From the NCBI GenBank assembly GCA_017469685.1, contig JAFUFW010000085.1, positions 1 to 41,958 of the forward strand: DNA of 41,958 nt. Direction: 5' to 3'. The stretch is from Bacteroidaceae bacterium. GTDB taxonomy: Bacteria; Bacteroidota; Bacteroidia; Bacteroidales; Bacteroidaceae. The notes under the pieces are model-generated. The model ran no database searches, had not been told where the DNA came from, and saw only the letters and a list, made by a program, of their open reading frames with translations. The position numbers and the translations under genes are program-made. Shown here piece by piece: positions 34,781-41,958 of the stretch (the first letter of the stretch is position 1; each line of letters starts with the position of its first letter).

Positions 34781-37700
34781 AGCATTTAGGTCTATTTTTC
34801 CTCACAGCGTGCATGACGTTGCCGCTCGCAACTTATGCTCAAGACGAGGTTGACTACGAAGATGTAGATACAGTTCTCGTCAAGAAAGCGCGTCAGGTCG
34901 CCAAGAAGAACGAGCCCGTGCGCGAGATTAAGGGTAGGGTAGTGAGCCAGCAGGATCACGCTCCACTCTCGGGTGTACTCGTCAAGTCCATTGCCGGCGA
35001 AGGCTATTCGGCACTCACTGATGAGGCCGGTCAGTTCACTATGAACGTGCCCTTGTACAGTTCCGCTATCGAAGTCACCATCCCTGGCTACAACACCGTT
35101 CGCGTAGGTCTTAACGAAAGCGGCCAGCTCCGCGATATCGTCCTCCAGAGCGATGCAGCCAGAGCCCTCTATGGTGCCGACGACAACATACTGAACAACT
35201 CCCGCACATCTGATTTTACCATTACGAATGCCACTAACATCGAGACTGAAATCCAGAGCCGCCTTGGCGCTGACGTGCTATCCAGCCAGCGTAGCGGCCT
35301 GACTGCTCTTGGCAACTACATGCAGATTGGCGGCGTTGGCTCCTATATGATCAATGCCCAGCCACTCATCGTCATTGATGGCGTAATCACAGAGATGCAG
35401 TACGGTCGTGAGATGCTGCATCAGGGTTTCTACAACGATGTGCTGGCCAACCTTAACGTGAATGATATTGAGAGCGTAGAGGTCATGAAGAACGGTACGG
35501 CCATCTACGGAGCCAAGGGTGCCAATGGTGTCATCTACATACGCACCAAACGCAACTCATCGCTGGCTACCCGCATTGATGCCTCTGCCTCCGTTGGCAT
35601 AGAGCTCATGCCTCGTCATTACGAAGTACTCAGCGGTGCGCAGTATAAGAACTACGCCAGCAGCCTGCTCGGCACGACCGGCTCCAAGCTTCAGTCGTTC
35701 AAGTTCCTCGATGAGCGCCCCTACAATCCCGCAGACCCCTACAACTACAACTATTGGGTCAACAAGTACAACAACAACACCAACTGGGCCGACCTCATCT
35801 TCAAGGAGGCTGTGACACAAAACTACGGTCTGAGTGTTCAGGGTGGTGGCGATGTTGCCAACTATATGCTCTCGCTCGGTTATACCCACGCCGGCGAGAC
35901 CATTGAAGAAGCCAACTTCAACCGCCTCAACATCCGTTTCAACACCGACGTGAAGATCAACGACTATATTGACTTCCGCTTCGATGCGTCGTTCAGCAAT
36001 ACCACCCGTAAGGTCTACGACACCGGTGCCCCCGACGACTATGAGAACAGCACCATCACATCGCTCAACTTCCTCGGCTATGCCAAGTCCTCAATGCTGA
36101 GCCCCTACAGCTTCGTGGCCAGTTCCCTTGGCCCCGGCACCATCAGCACAGCCCACCTTGACATCGACGACGAAGACTACCTTGCTGAGGTCAGCCAGCT
36201 CAATAACGAGAACTATGAGATTGCCAACCCTATGGCTATCCTCGAGTACGGTACGGCTCAGAACAAGAATTATTTCGACAATTCGTTCCTCTCGCTTGCC
36301 ATTACGCCGTCATGGCATCCCAACAAGCACCTTAAGTTCAGCTCGCTATTCAGCTACAACCTCGTGAACACCAACGAGAAACGCTATATACCGATGAACG
36401 GTGTCCCCCGATTCTACGTAGCAGCCTATCATCAGAACATGGACAATATGATCGGTTCGCTCTACAGCAAGCAGAACGATGTCGTCAGCGACACGAAGGT
36501 GGAATGGAACAACCGCTACGGCGGCCATCAGATTGACCTCACTGGTGGTTTCCGCTTCTTCAACCAGAGTTATACCGTGACGACTCAGAACGGTTACAAT
36601 ACAGGTAACGACAAGACCCCTCTGATCTCAAACACTCAGCAGAAGCTGATTGGTGGTAACATCGAGAGGTGGGCAACGCTGACATGGTATGGCCAAGCCA
36701 AATACAATTATGCCAATCGCTATTATTTGCAGGGCGACCTGGCTGTGGAGACCAACTCTCAGTTTGGTCACGATGCCAAGGGCGGCTTGAAGCTCGGCGG
36801 TGTTGTATGGGGTATCTTCCCGAGCCTGCAGGCCGGCTGGATTGTCTCCAACGAGAAGTGGTTCGATGTTGAAGGCATCGACTATCTGAAGCTCACCGCA
36901 GGCTACGGCCTCAGCGGTAACGACAACCTGCCTTACGATGCCTCGCACAGCTATTTCAAGAGCACCCTCTTCCTCGGGCAGATTCCTGGCCTGAGCCTCG
37001 AGAATATCGGTAACTCCGAGCTGAAGTGGGAGACTACGCGGCGCTTCAATGCTGGCATCGAGGGTCGATTCCTCAACAACCGCCTCTCGGCTGGCTTCAA
37101 CTATTTCAAGAGCTGGACCAGTAACCTCCTCACCCTCCGTTCTCTCAACTTCCTCTCTGGCATACAGCAGAACTGGACCAATGGCGGCAGTCTTGAGAAT
37201 GAAGGCTTCGACGTCAACCTGTCGGCTCACCTCGTCTCTGGCAACAACTGGAACTGGAGCGTAGGAGCAAGCGTGGGACATTATGTCAACCGCCTCACTG
37301 AGCTGCCTGACGGCGCACTCTACGACGACCATGACATCCTCGGGGCTACCATCCGTAGCCAGGTAGGGCAGAGCATCAACACCTTCTACGGCCTCAAGAC
37401 CCAGAAGACCCAGAACGGCACTATCGTCTATGCCACCAGCGAGGAGGCGGCAGCTGACGGCCTCTATCGCCTGCGCGAGGACGGCGTGACGAAGGATTAC
37501 TTCTCGGCCGGCGACGTTAAGTACCTCGACCGTGACGGCAATGGCGAGATCAACGATGCCGACCGCACAGTCATTGGCGATGCTAACCCTGACATCTACG
37601 GCAACATCTGGACCAGCCTCAGCTACAAGCGCCTGACACTCGATGTTGGCTTCAATTACAGCCTCGGTGGTGACGTCTACAACTATATGCGCCAGCAGCT

Positions 37701-38076
37701 GGAGTCTGGCTCACGCTTCATGAACCAGACTACTGCACTGCTCAACCGTTGGGCCTACGAAGGTCAGGTTACCGACATCCCCTCCGCTCAGTATGCTGAC
37801 CCGATGGGCAACAGCGCTTTCAGCGACCGCTGGATAGAGGATGGCTCTTACCTCCGACTGAAGAATGTCACCCTCAGCTATCGTCTGCCCATCAACAACA
37901 CCTATATCCAGGGCATCACTGTCTGGGCACGGGCTACAAATGTGTTCACCGTCACGAAGTACCTCGGTACCGACCCCGAGTTCTCGATGGGCAATAGCGT
38001 CTTGATGCAGGGCATCGACCGCGGATACCTCACTTCGGGCCGCTCTTTCAACCTTGGTGTTAAGATTAATCTCTAA
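34777..38076 (+). CDS. Second SusC/RagA-family TonB-dependent receptor
   Basis: A 1099-residue SusC-type barrel. Signal peptide KHLGLFFLTACMTLPLATYAQ, an acidic linker with a KKARQVAKKNEP stretch, then the carboxypeptidase-regulatory-like domain (IKGRVVSQQDHAPLSGVLVK). The plug (LIVIDGVITEM, DIESVEVMKNGTAIYGAKG, GVIYIRTKR) is followed by the barrel with DRDGNGEINDADRTVIGDAN and the end SFNLGVKINL. It differs strongly from the first SusC, for example in a divergent early plug, so it is not a recent tandem copy. Its SusD follows 12 bases downstream. Probably takes up a related or processed ligand. Confidence 0.92.
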   Translation: MKHLGLFFLTACMTLPLATYAQDEVDYEDVDTVLVKKARQVAKKNEPVREIKGRVVSQQDHAPLSGVLVKSIAGEGYSALTDEAGQFTMNVPLYSSAIEVTIPGYNTVRVGLNESGQLRDIVLQSDAARALYGADDNILNNSRTSDFTITNATNIETEIQSRLGADVLSSQRSGLTALGNYMQIGGVGSYMINAQPLIVIDGVITEMQYGREMLHQGFYNDVLANLNVNDIESVEVMKNGTAIYGAKGANGVIYIRTKRNSSLATRIDASASVGIELMPRHYEVLSGAQYKNYASSLLGTTGSKLQSFKFLDERPYNPADPYNYNYWVNKYNNNTNWADLIFKEAVTQNYGLSVQGGGDVANYMLSLGYTHAGETIEEANFNRLNIRFNTDVKINDYIDFRFDASFSNTTRKVYDTGAPDDYENSTITSLNFLGYAKSSMLSPYSFVASSLGPGTISTAHLDIDDEDYLAEVSQLNNENYEIANPMAILEYGTAQNKNYFDNSFLSLAITPSWHPNKHLKFSSLFSYNLVNTNEKRYIPMNGVPRFYVAAYHQNMDNMIGSLYSKQNDVVSDTKVEWNNRYGGHQIDLTGGFRFFNQSYTVTTQNGYNTGNDKTPLISNTQQKLIGGNIERWATLTWYGQAKYNYANRYYLQGDLAVETNSQFGHDAKGGLKLGGVVWGIFPSLQAGWIVSNEKWFDVEGIDYLKLTAGYGLSGNDNLPYDASHSYFKSTLFLGQIPGLSLENIGNSELKWETTRRFNAGIEGRFLNNRLSAGFNYFKSWTSNLLTLRSLNFLSGIQQNWTNGGSLENEGFDVNLSAHLVSGNNWNWSVGASVGHYVNRLTELPDGALYDDHDILGATIRSQVGQSINTFYGLKTQKTQNGTIVYATSEEAAADGLYRLREDGVTKDYFSAGDVKYLDRDGNGEINDADRTVIGDANPDIYGNIWTSLSYKRLTLDVGFNYSLGGDVYNYMRQQLESGSRFMNQTTALLNRWAYEGQVTDIPSAQYADPMGNSAFSDRWIEDGSYLRLKNVTLSYRLPINNTYIQGITVWARATNVFTVTKYLGTDPEFSMGNSVLMQGIDRGYLTSGRSFNLGVKINL

Positions 38077-38088
38077 TACTTACGAATC

Positions 38089-40305
38089 ATGAACAAGCTA
38101 AATTATATTTTGCCGGTATTAGCCTTTGCGCTTGCAGTTCCAGTCTTCGTGGCCTGTGATGACATGCTCGACATGGGCAATGATGATGTTCTCTACGCCG
38201 ACCACAACCACCTCACTACGGCCAACGACACCGTCAACTCATTCGTCGGCATACTCGCCCAGCTTCAGAAGATAGGCGTTCGCACTAATCTCTTCGGTGA
38301 GTTGCGTGGCGACCTCACGAAAGTCAGCGAAAACGCTAACGCCAATCTCAAGGCTATCGCCAACTTCTCCGTTGGCGACGACAATACCTACAACAATCCG
38401 CGCGACTACTACGCCATTATCAACAACTGCAACTACTTCCTCGCCAAGGCCGACACCGCTCTGCGCGAGTATCGCTACATCGATGGTGCCATGTCAGACT
38501 TCTATGTCTTCCGCTCCGAGTACGTTGCAGTGCGGGCCATCCGCGCCTGGGTTTATCTGCAGCTGGGGCAGATCTACGGCGAGAACATTCCTCTCGTCAC
38601 AGAGCCCCTTCTCACCCTCGACGAGGCTGAGGACGCTTACTCAAACTCACCCAAGACCGATCTGGCAGGCATCTGCAGCTATTTCATCGATGACCTCCGC
38701 CCCTACGTTTCCTGGTTCTCGTATCCCTTCCACGGCAACCCGGGTTACTTCGGCTACAACTCATCGATGCCTTCGCGCATGAGTGTCCTGCCCATCTCGC
38801 TGGTGCTCGGCGACCTCTACCTCTGGCTCGCCTCAATCAATCAGGATCCGCTCCTTGCCCGCGAGGCTGCCAAGTGCTACTACGACTATATCGACTGGAC
38901 GCCTACCATCAACGACAACACTTCCTACAAGCGCAAGAATGTGCTCGGCTACGAGGGTGACACATGGCCAACAAACAGCTATTCCACAGGAAACTACGAG
39001 AGAATCAACAGTCGCGAGAACAACTGGTTCCGCACAAACGGCTCCATCTCCTTCGGACTCAACAGTAGCGACGTCATCTCAGCCATTGCCATGGACTCGG
39101 CATCCTCACAGGGTCACTTCAACGACCTGCGCTACCTCTACAACTATAACCACGAGGACATTGAGATAGCAGCCAGCCTCTCACCCTCGCAGCCCTGTAT
39201 CGACTACAGCGACAGTCAGGTGTTCTGGGACTATTATTCCAATGGCGGCAACCGAGAGTTCGTCACTGTGCCTGCAACGCTCCTCAGTCAGGATCAGCTC
39301 TCGCAGCACTACTACGGCGACCTCCGACTCCCGGCCAACTACTCTGTAGACCAGCGCACCGAGTATCCGCTCCAGGTAATCATTAAGGCCTACGTACCTC
39401 AGGATGTCATCATCTATCGCACGGCGGACATCTACCTGCGCCTTGCCGAAGCCGTCAACTACGCAGGCTTCCCCAAGTTTGCGCAAGCCATACTCACCAT
39501 CGGTCTCGACGAGAACGTAATCAATTGGTACGTACTCCCGCAGTGCACCAATGCAAACGACTCTGCCTTCGTTAATTACTTTAAGTTCGACAGTCAGTAC
39601 TACCAGACACGCGTCAACGGAATATCTTACGGTATCGGCTCACCACAGCTCCTCATCAACTACACACGACCCACCACAGCCGCTGAGCTTGAAAACTGGC
39701 GAGTCAACCAGATGGGGCTTCACAGCCGTGGCAGCGGATTTGCCTTCAACAATCCCTACTACTATCCTGCCGACACCGACGTTCCGGCGGACTCCACTGG
39801 CTATCCTGTCCAGCCGCCTGTATTATTCCAAGTACCCAATCCAAGCACTGTGGCTGCTACTCGCCTGCAAGAGCTCATCGACCTCAATGCTGAATTCATT
39901 GACGTCGCTGCTAATTACGGTCTTGTAGCCCCCAACCTTGACGACTATGCCTCTAACCGCGATCGCCTGGCTGCCATCGACAGCTTCGAGGTCAGACTCA
40001 GAGCCCTCAGCTCTGCGCTCACCCTGCAGTTCAGCGAGAACGTCGAGAAGTGGTATCGTGAAGTAGCAGTTCCGCAAGTCAAGGAGCGCCAGATTGCAGT
40101 CATCGACAGCCTGCTCGACGTAGAGTCTGCACTCGAGACTCCATTTGAGGGCTTCCGTTTCGGAGTACTCATGCGCGAGGCCTACCGCAAGGGAGATCCT
40201 ACAGTGCTTGCCCGCCGCGTGGCTAAGCGCGACCCCGCACTGCTCGGTACGCTCTCTGACCGGCGAAACTGGTTCATCTCCTGGAAGGGGCAGATAGGCA
40301 AGTGA
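38089..40305 (+). CDS. Second SusD/RagB-family lipoprotein, long form
   Basis: A 738-residue SusD-like lipoprotein: lipobox FVACD with Cys23, then DDMLDMGNDDVLY. TPR-like core with YVAVRAIRAWVYLQLGQIYG and LPISLVLGDLYLWLASI, then VIIYRTADIYLRLAEAVNY and the late block GFRFGVLMREAYRKGDPTVL. It is about 150 residues longer than typical SusD proteins. The extra sequence lies near residues 535-690 (PADTDVPADSTGYP, then a helical segment FIDVAANYGLVAPNLDDYA) and may form an extra surface feature. Lid of the second SusC; last gene of the operon, followed by a strong terminator. Confidence 0.88.
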   Translation: MNKLNYILPVLAFALAVPVFVACDDMLDMGNDDVLYADHNHLTTANDTVNSFVGILAQLQKIGVRTNLFGELRGDLTKVSENANANLKAIANFSVGDDNTYNNPRDYYAIINNCNYFLAKADTALREYRYIDGAMSDFYVFRSEYVAVRAIRAWVYLQLGQIYGENIPLVTEPLLTLDEAEDAYSNSPKTDLAGICSYFIDDLRPYVSWFSYPFHGNPGYFGYNSSMPSRMSVLPISLVLGDLYLWLASINQDPLLAREAAKCYYDYIDWTPTINDNTSYKRKNVLGYEGDTWPTNSYSTGNYERINSRENNWFRTNGSISFGLNSSDVISAIAMDSASSQGHFNDLRYLYNYNHEDIEIAASLSPSQPCIDYSDSQVFWDYYSNGGNREFVTVPATLLSQDQLSQHYYGDLRLPANYSVDQRTEYPLQVIIKAYVPQDVIIYRTADIYLRLAEAVNYAGFPKFAQAILTIGLDENVINWYVLPQCTNANDSAFVNYFKFDSQYYQTRVNGISYGIGSPQLLINYTRPTTAAELENWRVNQMGLHSRGSGFAFNNPYYYPADTDVPADSTGYPVQPPVLFQVPNPSTVAATRLQELIDLNAEFIDVAANYGLVAPNLDDYASNRDRLAAIDSFEVRLRALSSALTLQFSENVEKWYREVAVPQVKERQIAVIDSLLDVESALETPFEGFRFGVLMREAYRKGDPTVLARRVAKRDPALLGTLSDRRNWFISWKGQIGK

Positions 40306-40364
40306 GCCGATGACTGACTGACAATAATAACATCACCAGATAAGTAGTTCTTATCTCTTCTCAT

Positions 40365-40399
40365 AAAAGTGTGCCATACTTCCTGGCACACTTTTTTTA
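40365..40399 (+). terminator. Rho-independent terminator ending the FAS1-SusCD operon
   Basis: 12-bp stem AAAAGTGTGCCA / TGGCACACTTTT with a 7-base loop and a run of Ts. Symmetric enough to act from either strand. Confidence 0.9.
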
Positions 40400-40538
40400 T
40401 CCCTCACCAACTGGATTCCCATACCATCATTTGTCCATCCCTCCGACTACGCGCCTCAGAGCTTGTGTGACATCCACCAGAGTATACTTGCAATAATCCT
40501 TCAATAGTTCTTGCGCTGACTTCAGGGGGGGCGTAAAG
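40400..40538. other. Gene-free spacer between two operons
   Basis: Nothing certain. On the - strand 40427-40525 reads as about 33 codons (KSAQELLKDYCKYTLVDVTQ) ending in TGA; it looks protein-like but has no start codon and an in-frame stop just upstream, so it may be a gene relic or chance. Confidence 0.3.
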
Positions 40539-40626
40539 AACCCTTAAGGGTTTTGGGCATAACCCTTAAGGGTTTCGGCAATAACCCTTAAGGGTTTTTC
40601 CAATAACCCTTGGCCCTTTTTTTTGC
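40539..40626. repeat. 22-bp tandem repeat with palindromic core
   Basis: Three full units start at 40539, 40561 and 40583, each opening with the perfect palindrome AACCCTTAAGGGTT. A fourth, altered unit at 40605 begins AACCCTTGGCCC and runs into eight Ts. The period is exactly 22 bases; the variable part of each unit is 8 bases. Confidence 0.85.
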
Positions 40627-40705
40627 CTCCCCGAGTCTTATTGTTTTCTATCAAGACCGAGATTGTCTTAAATGTAGGATTTTAATGCACTTCTGTCTAA
40701 TTAAT

Positions 40706-40736
40706 TTTGTGGTTCTACCAAATTGTAATAATTTTG
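40706..40736 (+). promoter_or_regulatory. Promoter of the CapD-like gene
   Basis: TTTG at 40706-40709, 19 bases, then TAATTTTG at 40729-40736: a perfect Bacteroidota -33/-7 promoter, 26 bases before the ATG. The -33 TTTG is itself the end of another TAATTTTG (40702-40709). Confidence 0.75.
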
Positions 40737-40762
40737 CAGACGCATCAAGAATAACAGAGCCT

Positions 40763-41958
40763 ATGCTTAATCTTCTAAAGCGGTTTGCACGGTGGTATTT
40801 CTCAAAGAGTGCCATGCCCTATTGGATGGTCCTGCTTTTTGACTGTTTCGTCGTCGTTGCTGCTAATCTTTTCGTATACATTCTCGACATGGGTGCCACA
40901 CACACCGCTCACCATTTCTGGCCCCTCATCGGCACCCTCCTTGTATACCTGATTCCGTACATCGTCGGATTCCGCCTTATGCGCACCTATTCCGGCGTAC
41001 TGCGCTATTCCTCGTTTGCCGACCTCTACCGCCTTGCCGTGGCCAACTTCATAGGCATAGCTTCGGTGGAGTTCTCCCGCCTGTTCCTTCACAGCGATCA
41101 TTGGCTTGAAGTAATCAAGTGGCACACACTGCTCTTCGCCTGGCTGCTGGCCACTGTAGTTATGTTCGGCGCTCGCATCATTATCAAGTATTTGTTCGAT
41201 ATTCTCAACGAGGTGCGTGCACTGCGCCGTGTGTTCATCTACGGCACCAAGAGCGGCGGACAGGCTTTGGCCAAGAGCATACGCATAGAGCAGCCACTGC
41301 GTTTCCATCTGCGAGGATTCATCAGCGACTCACAGGATATGCCTGGCCACACCCTACAAGGCGTCACCGTATATAAGAACGACGACCGCATCGTAGAAGT
41401 GATGAAGGCACATGGCGCTACGGCTCTGCTCGTGTCGCCCCTCAAATCGGCCCACCTTATGGCTAACGGCGAGATGAGCGAGCGACTCATAGATGCCGGA
41501 ATCAAAATCTACACCGTGCAGCACGAACAAGAGTGGGACGGCAAGAGCGACATCAGCGCGGCCCAAATCCACGAAGTGGAAATCGGAGACCTTCTGCCCC
41601 GAGAAGAAATCGACGTCGACCTCAAGGCTGTAGAGCAGCTGCTCCATAAGCGTCGAATCATGATTACCGGTTCCGCAGGCAGTATCGGCTCTGAACTTGT
41701 TCGCCAAATCGCGAAATGGGAACCTGCGCAGCTCGTGCTCGTGGACCAGGCCGAGACGCCGCAGCACGACATACGCCTAATGATGGCTCGCGACTATCCC
41801 GGCATCCCATTCGAAGCCGTTGTCACCAGCATCACCCACCGTCAGAGCCTCGAGCGACTCTTCGCCCAGTACAAGCCCGAATACGTCTTCCATGCCGCAG
41901 CATACAAGCATGTCCCCATGATGGAGGACAACCCCACCGAGGCTGTGCAGAACAACAT
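40763..41958 (+). CDS. CapD/WbpM-like nucleotide-sugar epimerase/4,6-dehydratase, partial
   Basis: At least 398 residues, running open past the window edge (family length about 600-650). Four N-terminal membrane helices (from about WMVLLFDCFVVVAANLFVYI on) are followed by a first Rossmann-like region (RRVFIYGTKSGGQALAKSI). The catalytic SDR domain then begins with RRIMITGSAGSIGSELVRQI and continues to VFHAAAYKHVPMMEDNPTEA, the signature of FlaA1/PglF/WbpM/CapD enzymes. These act at the inner membrane on UDP-GlcNAc-type sugars (4,6-dehydration or epimerisation) at the start of polysaccharide or glycoprotein sugar synthesis. It probably opens a second surface-polysaccharide locus. ATG at 40763 chosen from the hydrophobic N-terminus and promoter spacing. 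Confidence 0.9.
   Translation, partial: MLNLLKRFARWYFSKSAMPYWMVLLFDCFVVVAANLFVYILDMGATHTAHHFWPLIGTLLVYLIPYIVGFRLMRTYSGVLRYSSFADLYRLAVANFIGIASVEFSRLFLHSDHWLEVIKWHTLLFAWLLATVVMFGARIIIKYLFDILNEVRALRRVFIYGTKSGGQALAKSIRIEQPLRFHLRGFISDSQDMPGHTLQGVTVYKNDDRIVEVMKAHGATALLVSPLKSAHLMANGEMSERLIDAGIKIYTVQHEQEWDGKSDISAAQIHEVEIGDLLPREEIDVDLKAVEQLLHKRRIMITGSAGSIGSELVRQIAKWEPAQLVLVDQAETPQHDIRLMMARDYPGIPFEAVVTSITHRQSLERLFAQYKPEYVFHAAAYKHVPMMEDNPTEAVQNN

Noticed and set aside
36628-37332. 234-codon - strand frame inside the second SusC gene
   Set aside because: Same shadow pattern; no motif, no promoter.
22737-40305. Calling the SusCD operon a classical polysaccharide utilization locus
   Set aside because: No carbohydrate-active enzyme, sulfatase, peptidase or SusR/HTCS/ECF regulator lies in or next to it within the window.
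40539-40626. Possible CRISPR array
   Set aside because: The repeat core is 14 bases with only 8 bases between cores, and there are no cas genes; too short for repeat-spacer units.

Overview
The window is from a Bacteroidota genome, most likely a Bacteroidales gut or rumen member of the Prevotellaceae type. Evidence: two SusC/SusD pairs with lipoprotein signals, capsule genes of the UpxY/WcaJ/DegT/WbuC kind, TAnnTTTG -7 boxes (two with a perfect TTTG-N19 upstream element), no evident Shine-Dalgarno sequences, and C-termini typical of the phylum. I cannot name the species.

Positions 1-16283 form a surface-polysaccharide biosynthesis locus read on the + strand and entered mid-locus: a nucleotide-sugar epimerase/reductase, a PLP transaminase-fold protein, a FemAB/GNAT-like protein, a split sugar phosphotransferase, a DegT aminotransferase, a nucleotidyltransferase-fold protein, a YjbH-like outer-membrane protein and a WbuC cupin. 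Two gene cassettes that look like phage-defence systems are nested inside it. The first (3523-8435) has three tightly spaced genes: a putative AbiC-like membrane protein fused to a nucleotide-kinase-like P-loop, a NERD/PD-(D/E)XK nuclease-like protein, and a TPR plus LA2681-type HEPN protein. A decayed copy of the sugar-transferase 5' end lies on its left and the split transferase on its right. The second (10237-12357) is HNH nuclease, ABC-type ATPase and DUF4435/TOPRIM; the last two resemble the AriA/AriB pair of PARIS, and the HNH recalls Septu.

Positions 16284-22440 hold a stand-alone TonB-dependent receptor, a convergent glycosyltransferase/flippase pair on the - strand with a very good Bacteroides promoter, and panB of pantothenate synthesis.

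Positions 22441-40400 carry one long + strand operon of seven surface genes: FAS1 lipoprotein, SusC, SusD, FAS1 plus beta-sandwich lipoprotein, FAS1 lipoprotein, SusC, SusD. It has its own promoter, a structured leader and a strong terminator. There are no glycoside hydrolases, peptidases or regulators in it, so it looks like an outer-membrane import or adhesion system built on fasciclin domains rather than a classical polysaccharide utilization locus. From 40763 a second polysaccharide locus begins with a CapD/WbpM-like epimerase/dehydratase cut by the window edge.

Throughout the polysaccharide/defence part, gaps and even coding regions are sprinkled with short degenerate 'word' repeats (for example AACGATAACGAAAAC, AAGTGAAAAGTGAAAA, CACGGATTACACAGA and CCCTCCCCnnnGGGAGGG). 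They lengthen the DegT gene in frame and break the sugar transferase.
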